Part shown: in pieces, positions 10,685-18,439 of the stretch
Layout: each line of letters begins with the position of its first letter
Numbering within the stretch: the first letter of the stretch is position 1
Position numbers and translations under genes: made by a program
Notes under the pieces: generated by a model
Databases searched by the model: none
Told to the model about the DNA's origin: nothing
What the model saw: only the letters and a program-made list of their open reading frames with translations
Origin: Mesostigma viride
Lineage: Eukaryota; Streptophyta; Mesostigmatophyceae; Mesostigmatales; Mesostigmataceae
Assembly (NCBI GenBank): GCA_009746045.1
Contig: RPFO01000667.1
Coordinates: forward strand, 3,136,773-3,169,272
Direction: 5' to 3'
DNA length: 32,500 nt

Positions 10685-10690
10685 TATATA
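10685..10690. repeat. Possible target-site duplication, left copy (TATATA)
   Basis: TATATA directly precedes the first TIR base proposed here (10691, CATATAACCC). The same hexamer follows the right TIR at 29361-29366. Because it is a palindrome in an AT run, it could equally be the outermost part of the TIR. The inverted match extends to 10684. Confidence 0.5.
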
Positions 10691-10705
10691 CATATAACCC
10701 CTATT

Positions 10706-10790
10706 GAGTGATAGGGGCTTGTGGGGTACCGGGGAGCTATTATTGAGTGATGATGATTGAGTGATAATTGAGTGATAAAATATTGGAGTT
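10706..10790 (+). repeat. TGAGTGAT iterons at the viral end
   Basis: Four copies of TGAGTGAT, three of them clustered at 10744-10782 as ATTGAGTGATgatgATTGAGTGATaATTGAGTGATA. They are mirrored at 29271-29345 as ATCACTCA. Iterated short motifs at a linear genome end could bind the replication initiator or recombinase. This role is inferred. Confidence 0.6.
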
Positions 10791-11063
10791 TTTTTGACTT
10801 TTTACTGACACCCGTCACGGGCTTACTGCCCCTTCTCAACCCCCGCCAACCTTGGCTCGAGGGTCGCCGGGCTTTAGAGGTGCTTTATAATGCTGGCATC
10901 CGTCACCACCAGCCGTGGGGCTGCCGCCTACCGATCCCCTCCTACTCCCGAGCCTGGGGGTGCGATGGTTCGTGACGGGCGTGAAAAGTGTGACTTCCGT
11001 TTTGCTCAACCATGACCGACCGCGGACAGCGGGGTTGGGTGAGAACTGTGGGAGAAGGTTCGG

Positions 11064-11111
11064 CGTTCTGCCAACTTTTATACCAAAAGCTTTTAAGAGT
11101 TGGGCAGAACG
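11064..11111. other. Hairpin in left TIR, outer copy (one base lost)
   Basis: Same structure as at 11250, but one C is missing in the left stem arm (CTGCCAAC), leaving a one-base bulge. Confidence 0.75.
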
Positions 11112-11249
11112 CGGGACCTCGAAAAGTCAAGCTCACCGCCCAGCGCGCACCCGGGTCGATGGGCGGCGTGAAAAATGTGACTTCCGTTTTGCTCAACCAT
11201 TACCGACCGCGGACAGCGGGGGTGTGTGAGGACGGCGGGAGAAGGTTCG

Positions 11250-11300
11250 GCGTTCTGCCCAACTTTTATACCAAAAGCTTTTAAGAGTTGGGCAGAACGC
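11250..11300. other. Hairpin in left TIR, inner copy
   Basis: A 15-bp perfect stem, GCGTTCTGCCCAACT paired with AGTTGGGCAGAACGC, encloses a 21-nt loop that itself contains the palindrome AAAAGCTTTT. It could be a replication or recombination signal, or bidirectional terminator-like structure. Confidence 0.8.
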
Positions 11301-11578
11301 GGGACCCGAAAAGTCAAGCTCACCGCCCAGCGCGCACCTGGGTCGCTGGAAAACCCAGCCCTGGTCGGGAAATTCGCGGAACTTTCGTGCAGGGGTCTGC
11401 GTCCTCGCGGTACTCGGGAAGGGCGGGAGAGGGGGTGGCGGGGTTTAGGGTCTTTTTTTTCAAAAGGATGCGCCACTTTCAAAAAATGTCTAAGCGTATT
11501 TGTGGGTGTTAACCGGCAAGGGATTTCTATTTGGAGCCCTGGTCAGGCATAGTCATCGCTGCCGTTTTGGCCCCTGAT

Positions 11579-14500
11579 TTAACGAAACGCAAACTGATAG
11601 TCACTAGGCATCTTGAACTCCCTTACTTTCTTGATATCTTCCGCTATCTCTGCCTGCTTCCCCCACCATTCTGGCTTATACTTCTCAAAGAATTCGATCA
11701 TGCACTCTTTAGAGACGTAGGCGTCGCTTGCCTTCTCGTGCTCCTCGCGCCAAGTTCTCATATTAATGCCCAACGTGGACGCGAGGATGGACTCGAGGAC
11801 CCCCACACACTGCTCGAAACTTAGACACCCAGGTCCGTTCTTGCTCCTCCGTCGATACCCAAACACCGACCGGAACTTCCCCTGGTAGGTATACAACCAA
11901 TCCCGGTCGAGTTTGTTCACCGCCTCAGTCAGCCTCTCGCGGCTGATAGCCGTCGACGATGCACTCTTGCCGTCTAAGCAAAACTCCATGATCCCACTGC
12001 CAGCCAGCAGTTGTCTGGCCATTGTGAGGCGGTAGGCGTGATCGATCTTCTTGTTCCTGACGAGCCCGAAGACGTTCTCACTCTTCCTCGCGCGGTCGTC
12101 GACGATGCCCTCGCCAATCGCCGCCTCCCATCCGAGCTCTGTCACGCGAGAGTACTGCTCCCTGGCATGGTACGTCTCGCGAGCCTTTTCATCGGCCAGC
12201 TCCTTGATGAGGCCCTCGTCTATGAGGTCCTCTGATATCTTGTACCGGTCATGACACAGTTCGTACATCTCGACGAGCTTGCACTCGGCGTCTGTCAATA
12301 TCGCGTCACGGTCACCTGCCCTCGCCGTGAGTTCGCGGTACTCCTCGGCGCTGATCATCCGCGGCTCAAACTCTCCCTTCTCTATTTTCTTCAGCTTTGG
12401 TGCCTCTTCCGACCTGCCCGCCTGGACTTCTCCTGCTATCTTGTAACCATACCGCTCCCTCAGCGTCCTTATCATAAGTTCGTCGTAATGGCTCCTTGAC
12501 GCCCCTAATGCTTCTAGGTTGCGGCACAGTAAATTGTACGCTGGGGATGTGTCGCCAAAAAGGCGCTCCCCGTCCTCGCCCCATGAACTAATGACGCTAG
12601 ATTTCAACCCTTTCATCATCATGAACATCTCGTCGACTTGTTGGCGAGTGTGGCTCTTGATCAGCTTGAAATCCGCAAGCGGTCTGGTTGCGGGCGTGGT
12701 CGAGTCGAGGTAGAAAACGTGCACGTCGCCCTCTCGCAGCTGCCTTACGCGGTGCATTTGTTGGAGTGTAGTGGTGTATGGGGCGTGCTTGTCACTGTTC
12801 CGAGCCATGACGATCATCGAGTCGAACGTGGGAAGGGTGTACGAAACGCCAACGGATATGGTCGGACTGTACTCGAGGTATTGGACATCTTTCCACGCCT
12901 CGTTCGCTCCCAGGTCGAGGTCGCCCTTCGGCGTCTTGCTGGTGTATCGGCGCGTGTTGACACCGTTGAGAGAGTCTCCGAGCTGTTCGCGGACCCTGTC
13001 GAGAGTGCCGCCTGCCTCAGAACTGACCAGCACGAACGTCTTGCCAGCGTCCAGAAACTTCTTTGCCTGCTTCGACGCCTGGTATATCCACTCCTTCTCG
13101 CACCCCCTCCCTGGCTTGATGCATGTAAAATGTAACACCCTGTTAGTAGGTCTAACGTACTCGTTGTTGATGACGCGAAAGTCCGTGGCTGGTCTGTGGG
13201 ACCTGATGAAGTTAACAGCCCCTGCCGTGATGTTGGCATCCGATGCTATCAATACTTTGGCGTTCGTGATGATGTCCATGAGTGCCTTGAAAACGTTCTC
13301 TCGGTCCCTCATGACGGCATTAGACAAGGCGTTAAAAATGCTGTCGACCTCGTCCAAGATAACGACGTCGAATCTGCGGTCCTGTAGGCGCAGGATGCTG
13401 TTGAGGACTACCAGCACGCGTGGGTGGGTGATCCAATAGTCATTGGCGCCTTCCTCCTTGCGAGAGTTCTTGAGATAGTTGAGGAAGTATCTGTAATCAG
13501 CCAGCAGTTCAGCACGCGTTCTCGTTTTGCCGCCGTTCAGGGCTGGATCAATGACATCTTTGTTGAGGTTGTACTCTTCCTGCCTGGATAGGGAGATGTT
13601 GGCGAACATCAGCAACACTCGCGCATCTTTGTAGAGATTGAGGACCGCCGCGATCATGGCGCGGTTTGCCTCTGATTTCCCAGTGCCCATGCTCGACTGG
13701 GTGATGTACGTGAGCTTCTCGGTGCTGCCTGGATGGAGGGAGTGCACGATCGGCGCCAGGTCGAAGTGGCGCACCTTCCCCTCGCTGTACACCTCGGTGA
13801 ACTCGACCTTGTCGGAGATGTACTCGAACCGGTCGGCGATCTTGATATGCGTCTTGCACGGTTTGGGCTTCTCGGCCCAACAGGTGTACGCCACCTCACC
13901 GTCGCTATACTCCTCGACCCTTGGCCCGTGACCTGGACTGTTGTGGCTCTCCTTGCATATCAGACACTTGGTGCCTGGGTCCAATGTAAAGCGAGAGACT
14001 TTGACGGCGCCCCCGCGCATAACAGAAAACTGTTCCTGTGTATTCATGTACCTGGACCCTGGCGACACCTTCGCGATGGCCTCGACTGATCTGGCGACTT
14101 TCGAAGCGTCCACAAACGTCCCAGAAACGGTTTTCCACATAGAGATGGACGCACTGGGAGCCCTCCTTCCAGCGTTTCCGGATTTCTTCATGTAGTGCTC
14201 CTTCCACCCCTCGGGCATCTCGACGGTCTGGACGCCTGTCTGGTCGGTTGTGGGGTAAATGTTGACTAGATGGTCCTTGATGTCGTCCGACCCGCTGATG
14301 ATGCGCAATACCGCGTTGGGGTCGTGCTGGCCAAACTTGTGGTGGCCCACCATCCGAAAACATCTGTTTTTCGTGTAAATCGACTCATCGATAACCAGCT
14401 TGATGTTTCCATCCGTCGCGCAGTCCTTGGGGATGTCCGCAAACGTCTCCCATTTTTTCTGGATGTACGGCCAACCCTTCTCTCGGTTGATGAGGAGCGC

Positions 14501-15052
14501 CGCGTCTTTGTGAAATGTCGAGTCGGGGTCGAGGAAGTGGCTGCGGACATAATAGCCAAATTCGTTGATGATGTAGTGTCTCGCGGCCAGGTCGGTGGTT
14601 TTTAGGTATTTGACCACTATGTGAAATGACACCTTCATGCCGTCTCCTTTCTCTCTCGGTGAGCCTGAGATGAGATACTTGAAGCCGTCTGGGTTTTTTT
14701 CCAGCACATCGAAGCAGAAGGCCTCAAAAATGCGTATGAAGTGGTGGAGCACGTCTGGGATGTCCTCTCCTTTTGGGTAGATGTCATCGAGGTCGAAGTG
14801 CATCCAGGAGGGGTGATCCTCCTTGACCATCTCGTAAAGGCAGTGCATGTCGATGTGTGGATGGTCGATACACTCCTTGTGAATTTCCATAAGGTGTTCG
14901 ACATCCCTGACGCTCGTGTACTTTTTGGCTGTTTTCTCGTCCTTGTCGAGGGCTGCCAAGAAAGGATGGCCTAGTTTCTCTCCATTGTCGATTGCCATCT
15001 GTTGGGCTGGGAGCCAGCGCGGGTTGTACTTCAGGTAAACTTTGGTCGTCAT
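11579..15052 (-). CDS. AEP primase fused to UL9/OBP-like SF2 helicase
   Basis: A 1157-aa replication protein. An N-terminal archaeo-eukaryotic primase domain shows the metal-binding HFDLD (D87, D89), the SFHIVV histidine motif (142-147) and an NRCFRMVGHHK motif near 229-239. A Cys/His cluster with CLIC at 363-366, H370, and C391 or C399 resembles a primase zinc ribbon. A superfamily 2 helicase resembling herpesvirus origin-binding protein follows: SSMGTGKS Walker A (453-460), VVILDEVD Walker B (563-570), ASDANIT (603-609) and QMHRVRQ motif VI (765-771). The last 350 or so residues are unassigned. It presumably primes and unwinds viral DNA, with the host or a helper supplying polymerase. The ATG at 15052 is chosen because it follows a GTATAC at 15064-15069. 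The open frame extends 40 codons further, into AT-rich promoter-like DNA. Confidence 0.9.
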   Translation of the reverse strand: MTTKVYLKYNPRWLPAQQMAIDNGEKLGHPFLAALDKDEKTAKKYTSVRDVEHLMEIHKECIDHPHIDMHCLYEMVKEDHPSWMHFDLDDIYPKGEDIPDVLHHFIRIFEAFCFDVLEKNPDGFKYLISGSPREKGDGMKVSFHIVVKYLKTTDLAARHYIINEFGYYVRSHFLDPDSTFHKDAALLINREKGWPYIQKKWETFADIPKDCATDGNIKLVIDESIYTKNRCFRMVGHHKFGQHDPNAVLRIISGSDDIKDHLVNIYPTTDQTGVQTVEMPEGWKEHYMKKSGNAGRRAPSASISMWKTVSGTFVDASKVARSVEAIAKVSPGSRYMNTQEQFSVMRGGAVKVSRFTLDPGTKCLICKESHNSPGHGPRVEEYSDGEVAYTCWAEKPKPCKTHIKIADRFEYISDKVEFTEVYSEGKVRHFDLAPIVHSLHPGSTEKLTYITQSSMGTGKSEANRAMIAAVLNLYKDARVLLMFANISLSRQEEYNLNKDVIDPALNGGKTRTRAELLADYRYFLNYLKNSRKEEGANDYWITHPRVLVVLNSILRLQDRRFDVVILDEVDSIFNALSNAVMRDRENVFKALMDIITNAKVLIASDANITAGAVNFIRSHRPATDFRVINNEYVRPTNRVLHFTCIKPGRGCEKEWIYQASKQAKKFLDAGKTFVLVSSEAGGTLDRVREQLGDSLNGVNTRRYTSKTPKGDLDLGANEAWKDVQYLEYSPTISVGVSYTLPTFDSMIVMARNSDKHAPYTTTLQQMHRVRQLREGDVHVFYLDSTTPATRPLADFKLIKSHTRQQVDEMFMMMKGLKSSVISSWGEDGERLFGDTSPAYNLLCRNLEALGASRSHYDELMIRTLRERYGYKIAGEVQAGRSEEAPKLKKIEKGEFEPRMISAEEYRELTARAGDRDAILTDAECKLVEMYELCHDRYKISEDLIDEGLIKELADEKARETYHAREQYSRVTELGWEAAIGEGIVDDRARKSENVFGLVRNKKIDHAYRLTMARQLLAGSGIMEFCLDGKSASSTAISRERLTEAVNKLDRDWLYTYQGKFRSVFGYRRRSKNGPGCLSFEQCVGVLESILASTLGINMRTWREEHEKASDAYVSKECMIEFFEKYKPEWWGKQAEIAEDIKKVREFKMPSDYQFAFR

Positions 15053-15063
15053 GATGAATGTGT

Positions 15064-15069
15064 GTATAC
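15064..15069 (-). promoter_or_regulatory. TATA-like motif GTATAC before primase-helicase
   Basis: Eleven nt separate it from the ATG. It supports the internal start at 15052 over the longer open frame. Confidence 0.5.
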
Positions 15070-15195
15070 CTCTATGCTTAGATTTTTTTTTCTGGCTGGA
15101 CTCGGGTTGGAATTTTCTGGGTTGGACAAAAACTTGGATTTTATTAATCAATAAAAGAATAGACTTTCTCAATGGTCGAAAAAACCCGGGACTTT

Positions 15196-15221
15196 TATAA
15201 CTACGTTATAAAAGGGTGACA
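15196..15221. promoter_or_regulatory. Palindromic TATA element CTTTTATAACtaCGTTATAAAAG
   Basis: An inverted repeat of about 10 bp per arm lies in the gap between the primase start and the recombinase end. Both strands read TTTTATAA. It may be a promoter or operator for the primase gene, and its distance from the ATG (about 145 nt) suits a conventional TATA box with a leader. Confidence 0.4.
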
Positions 15222-15245
15222 ATCAATTTTCAACAAGTGAGCGAA

Positions 15246-16526
15246 TCAATCATTCCTCATTCTTTCGTATTGGATCTGGACGTTGACCGAGTGCGCCATC
15301 ATTTTCGCAAACCGCTTCCTCGCCGCCATGCCTGCATTCATGACAAATTGGGTCACGAAAGCCTGGCGAGCGTTGTCGACGCCGTGGAAATGTTTGCGGA
15401 GGATCGCGCCGAATGTTTCGACTGACATTGGGGCTTTTTTGCCTCGAGAAGGCATGAACAAGTAAGGCCTGTCTTTCCGCATGTCGAGCGCTTCTCGCAA
15501 CGTTTTCAGATTCTTGGGGACTACAAAATCTATCGCCCCGAGGACCGGCGCGGTCTTGTGGGCGTTGATGATGAACCTGTACTCTTTTGGGATGTAGCCG
15601 TTCTCGGTCTTTCCCAATTCTTTCGCCGATTTCACAATCCGGGCGTCGTGGTAGTCGAGCCTGACAGGTGGCAGTTCTTCGCCGGAAAAGTAGAGGAGGC
15701 CGATGAGCGCCTTGTCGCTCTCCAAGCCCTCTTTGACGGCCTTATCTCGCAACTCGACGAGCTCGGGCCATGGGTGGGCTGGTGGCTTGTTTTCGCTCAC
15801 GAATTCCGCGTTGGCCTCGAGACCTTCCTGGGACGTCGCCATGTCCTCCACGTAGGCCTCGCGCACGTCTTGCGGGATCCTTTTGCCGGCATCCATCTGG
15901 TTATCGATCGAGTTGATCGATGAGAAAAGGTCCTTGGCGTTCGTCTTCTTGGTGATGGCGCGGTCCTTCTTGCCGCCCCTCTCGGAAGGCTCAGACAGGG
16001 CGTCTACGGCCTCGCGCACTTTCTTGGTGTCGAGGAGGGGCGTCACAGGTTTGGCACCGTCTTTGTCTGGTTCGTATCCTAGATGCCTGAGGATCTTTGT
16101 CAACCGCGCGAGGTATGTCTTCCCAGAACCCCTCGAAATCTGCCCCTTGGCCCTCTGCGCCCTCTTCCTTCCCGCCCCCTCAGCGGGGCTTAGCGTCTCC
16201 GGCAAATTCGCGACCATGTTCTTGGCGTCGTCCAAGGACCAAAGGGCGGGGTGTGCCAATGTCTTCTTAGGCGGCGCGGGCTTTGAAGGTGCTTCCTGGG
16301 GTTTGCACTCCTTTTCTGGGAGGCCGACGACTGCTCGCACCTCGTTGACCTCTTCGCAATCTGTCCCGTGTTTCTCCAACCACTTCTCGGTGGGTGTCCA
16401 CTGGTCCTTCTTGGCCATCGCTCTCATTCGCTGTAGGGCGGCCTTCTCTGGGTGTTTGAGCCGATAGCGGGCCTGCGCTTCCCGGCGTTGGCGGAGTTCT
16501 TCCTCGGACCTGACGACTTTGACCAT
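15246..16526 (-). CDS. Tyrosine recombinase/integrase
   Basis: A 426-aa protein. The N-terminal 130 residues are Lys/Arg/Glu-rich, and residues 130-210 probably form a core-binding domain. The catalytic domain shows box I Arg289 in LPPVRLDY, a likely beta-hairpin Lys324 (INAHKT), Arg387 in VDNARQAFVTQF, His412 in MAHS and the nucleophile Tyr420 in VNVQIQYERM. This is the R-K-x-R-H-Y arrangement of tyrosine recombinases, and the LPP-R-LDY form occurs in enzymes of algal PLVs and other eukaryotic mobile elements. It is the only candidate enzyme for integration here. It lies on the same strand as the primase, with about 190 nt between them. Confidence 0.85.
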   Translation of the reverse strand: MVKVVRSEEELRQRREAQARYRLKHPEKAALQRMRAMAKKDQWTPTEKWLEKHGTDCEEVNEVRAVVGLPEKECKPQEAPSKPAPPKKTLAHPALWSLDDAKNMVANLPETLSPAEGAGRKRAQRAKGQISRGSGKTYLARLTKILRHLGYEPDKDGAKPVTPLLDTKKVREAVDALSEPSERGGKKDRAITKKTNAKDLFSSINSIDNQMDAGKRIPQDVREAYVEDMATSQEGLEANAEFVSENKPPAHPWPELVELRDKAVKEGLESDKALIGLLYFSGEELPPVRLDYHDARIVKSAKELGKTENGYIPKEYRFIINAHKTAPVLGAIDFVVPKNLKTLREALDMRKDRPYLFMPSRGKKAPMSVETFGAILRKHFHGVDNARQAFVTQFVMNAGMAARKRFAKMMAHSVNVQIQYERMRND

Positions 16527-16976
16527 GGCGGGTACTTATACCTATACATTAGAAAAAAATTTGGGATTTTTGAACGCACTGTTGATTTTTGTTTCGATTC
16601 TTGGGCATCGAGCTAATATTTTTAGGGTATGAAAACTTGCAGCCAAGGGTTGATGAATTTCGAGCCAACTTTTTTAAAATTTCACAAGTCCCAAAACACT
16701 GGCACCCCTTGACAAGAAGTTTTCAAGGCCCGGGAACTTTCTCTCGATGCCTGCCAAAAAAATCGGAATGGTCGAAAATGTCGGAAATCATTCCGCGCGC
16801 TTCGCGCAGACCTCTGTCACCGGCCGCCGCCCCCTTCCCACACCCTCTCGCGCCAAGTGGCGTAACTTTCTCGTTTGTAGTCCGTTTTCGACGTTCTTGG
16901 TGTCCCCGGAAAGCTCTACTCAAGGCGCACACAATGGTGCAAATAGATATCAAATCGAATAAAGAAAACGTGAGTT
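16527..16976. other. 450-nt gap between recombinase and AT-hook gene
   Basis: The left part is AT-rich and contains the recombinase promoter motifs. The remainder has no convincing gene. A 142-aa plus-strand frame crosses it but runs antisense into the AT-hook gene and is not supported. Confidence 0.5.
16536..16541 (-). promoter_or_regulatory. TATA-like motif GTATAA before recombinase
   Basis: On the minus strand the region reads GTATAGGTATAAGTACCCGCCATGG. Two overlapping hexamers occur, and the nearer one lies 9 nt from the ATG. Confidence 0.5.
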
Positions 16977-17506
16977 TTAGGTTCTTTTGTCATCGCCACC
17001 CGACTTCCCTTTCTTAGGCCTCCCCCAAGGCTTGGGAAGACCTGTTTCGGGGTCGATATTATGAGTCCTCGGCTTTGTGTCCTTCGACCCCGCGGGCCTA
17101 CCACGCTTCTTGGGGCTCCGAGGGATGACTTCCTTTTTGATTTTCGGGGGGCGAGGGGCCTTTGGCGGAGGGGGGGGTTGCGGGGTTTGCGTTTCATGGC
17201 GATGATGTGCATCAACTTTTGGCGGCACTCGTGGCCTATCCCGGTATGCGTGGGGGGCAGCTCGCCGTCGTACCCGCACTCTCGCACAAACGCCGCCATC
17301 CTCTCGTGGACCTTTGGTGCTATTCTGGCGCCGGTCAGGTAGCGCACGAGTGTGGCCAGGTTGAGCACCAGATCTCGGCGGTCGGAACTGCCACGGTAGG
17401 AGTTGTTATTCACCTTGAGCCCCGCGCAATTGTGAGTGGCTGGGTCTGGGAGGCTATATTGTGGGGAGGGCGTCGTGGGCTGAGAAAATGCCTGCTTCAA
17501 GTCCAT
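16977..17506 (-). CDS. AT-hook DNA-binding protein, frame broken in a C tract
   Basis: The first frame starts at the ATG at 17506, 7 nt after a CTATAC motif, and gives about 110 sensible residues with a helical segment (DLVLNLATLVRYLTGARI). At a run of eight Cs (plus-strand Gs at 17170-17177) the good reading moves to the -1 frame. That frame carries two AT-hook cores, KKRGRPAGSK and PWGRPKKGK, and ends KSGGDDKRT before a stop at 16977. One extra C would join the two halves into a product of about 176 aa. Without a shift the first frame runs on to 16916 with unrelated sequence. AT-hooks bind the minor groove of AT-rich DNA, so it may be a chromatin or genome-packaging protein. The cause may be sequencing error, a real mutation or -1 slippage. 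Confidence 0.7.
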
Positions 17507-17513
17507 CGCAAGT

Positions 17514-17519
17514 GTATAG
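17514..17519 (-). promoter_or_regulatory. TATA-like motif CTATAC before AT-hook gene
   Basis: Seven nt upstream of the ATG at 17506, in the context ATTACTATACACTTGCG. Confidence 0.5.
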
Positions 17520-17534
17520 TAATAAGAATAGATT

Positions 17535-18419
17535 TTATTTTTTCAGGACCAAGTAGGTATCAAAGTTTTTCCTATAGCGTTTCGAGTCGTCTGGTTCGTC
17601 GTTGTCGACCGCGAGGAAGTCGTGTGGGCTGTTTTGGGTGGCGTACTCCCACAGTGCCAGGAAGTCCTCTGGTGACGTGTGACCCGCCGATTCTTCTGCG
17701 ATCTGTCGCGAGGCCCGCCGGTCCTTGGTGCGGAAGAGCACGAGGAACGAGACGTTGGCGCGGACGGACCTCGGAACTCCCGCGCTCGTGAATGACTGGT
17801 TGACGAAGACCATGGACGTTAACAGGTGCCGGTGTTTGAATGCAAAGGACGACACGGGACCTTTCGAGTCCGCCCGGTAGAGCTTTGACCCCGCCATGTC
17901 GTCGATGAGGATGATCGAGGAGGGAGGCCCGTACTGGAACCGCGTCTCGGGCTCTTTGAACTGAAGCCTGTCGAGGGTCAAAAACATGTTGAGGTCCATG
18001 TCTTCTTCGGTCTTCTGGCCGTCTAAGAACTCCTTCTTGAACTTTTCCCACACCTTCAAGTCCCGCTGGTACTCCTCGTATTCCGTGAGGTCTTTCTTGA
18101 TGTCCGCCACCATCTGGTTGAAGCTGTCGTCCGTGTACGTCTCCATACTCATGGCGGGCGTCGGAAGGAGCTTGTACTTCGGCTCGGTCGTGGCGGACCC
18201 CGAGATCAGGTACAGTTTGTCGAAAGAGTGCGCGTCGAAGTACGCCTTGACCATGTTGATGGCCGCCGTCGTCTTCCCGGTCCCTCGCATGCCCACAAAA
18301 GAGGCGATAAAGTGCAGCCTTGGCGCGTTGGATGGGACCTGGCGGGTCTTGGCGTATTTCAGCTTGAGGTCCTTGTTGGCGAGCGGCGTCTCGATGTGGA
18401 TGCTCTCGATTTCTGGCAT
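17535..18419 (-). CDS. A32/FtsK-HerA-type genome packaging ATPase
   Basis: A 294-aa P-loop ATPase that pumps viral DNA into the capsid. Walker A is GMRGTGKTT (43-51) and Walker B is IILIDD (169-174). A downstream FVNQSFTSAGVPRSVRANVS segment (205-224) has the Gln-Ser and Arg-x-x-Arg pattern of poxvirus A32-like enzymes in virophages, Polintons and PLVs. The length is typical. It is followed 3' by the AT-hook gene after 28 nt and preceded by the coiled-coil gene after 20 nt. It lacks its own TATAC motif (CTAATAA directly precedes the ATG), so it may share a transcript with the gene before it. Confidence 0.92.
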   Translation of the reverse strand: MPEIESIHIETPLANKDLKLKYAKTRQVPSNAPRLHFIASFVGMRGTGKTTAAINMVKAYFDAHSFDKLYLISGSATTEPKYKLLPTPAMSMETYTDDSFNQMVADIKKDLTEYEEYQRDLKVWEKFKKEFLDGQKTEEDMDLNMFLTLDRLQFKEPETRFQYGPPSSIILIDDMAGSKLYRADSKGPVSSFAFKHRHLLTSMVFVNQSFTSAGVPRSVRANVSFLVLFRTKDRRASRQIAEESAGHTSPEDFLALWEYATQNSPHDFLAVDNDEPDDSKRYRKNFDTYLVLKK

Positions 18420-18439
18420 TTATTAGAAGGCAGAGATTT

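Larger units (their letters stand above)
10356..10690 (+). other. Left part of the host intron interrupted by the virus
   Basis: 335 nt between the exon H donor and the viral end. It holds a 58-bp tandem duplication (listed separately) and ends in A/T-rich sequence at the insertion point. With 29361-30359 it reconstructs a pre-insertion intron of roughly 1.3 kb, similar to its neighbours. Confidence 0.65.
10978..11349 (+). repeat. Two 185-bp direct repeats inside the left TIR
   Basis: Copies 10978-11162 and 11165-11349 share CGTGAAAA(G/A)(A/T)GTGACTTCCG at the start, GACCGCGGACAGCGGG and GAGAAGGTTCGGCGTTCTGC in the middle, and CACCGCCCAGCGCGCACC at the end. Their middle parts have diverged (GTTGGGTGAGAACTGTG versus GGTGTGTGAGGACGGCG), so the tandem duplication is older than the copying that keeps the two TIRs alike. 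Confidence 0.92.
10691..11448 (+). repeat. Left terminal inverted repeat (758 bp)
   Basis: It matches the reverse complement of 28601-29360. The two differences seen are single-base deletions on this side, at the CTGCCAAC of the outer hairpin (three Cs in the other copies) and at GGGACCCGAAA (four Cs on the right). From the outside in it contains four TGAGTGAT motifs (10706-10790), a unique segment, two 185-bp tandem repeats each with a hairpin, and an inner segment of about 100 bp. No credible gene is inside. The ORFs across it are present in both TIRs and look accidental. Confidence 0.95.

Noticed and set aside
10772-11552. ORFs within the TIRs (mirrored at 28525-29279)
   Set aside because: They are biased, overlap hairpins and repeats, and have no upstream motif or known domain.
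15053-15172. 40-codon N-terminal extension of the primase-helicase
   Set aside because: The extension is AT-rich promoter-like DNA, and a GTATAC at the usual spacing points to the ATG at 15052.
16916-16976. Out-of-frame C-terminus of the 196-aa AT-hook frame
   Set aside because: After the C tract this frame loses the AT-hooks and reads unrelated sequence past the probable true stop at 16977.
16589-17017. 142-aa plus-strand ORF
   Set aside because: It has no recognisable domain, starts in AT-rich intergenic DNA and runs antisense into the AT-hook gene.
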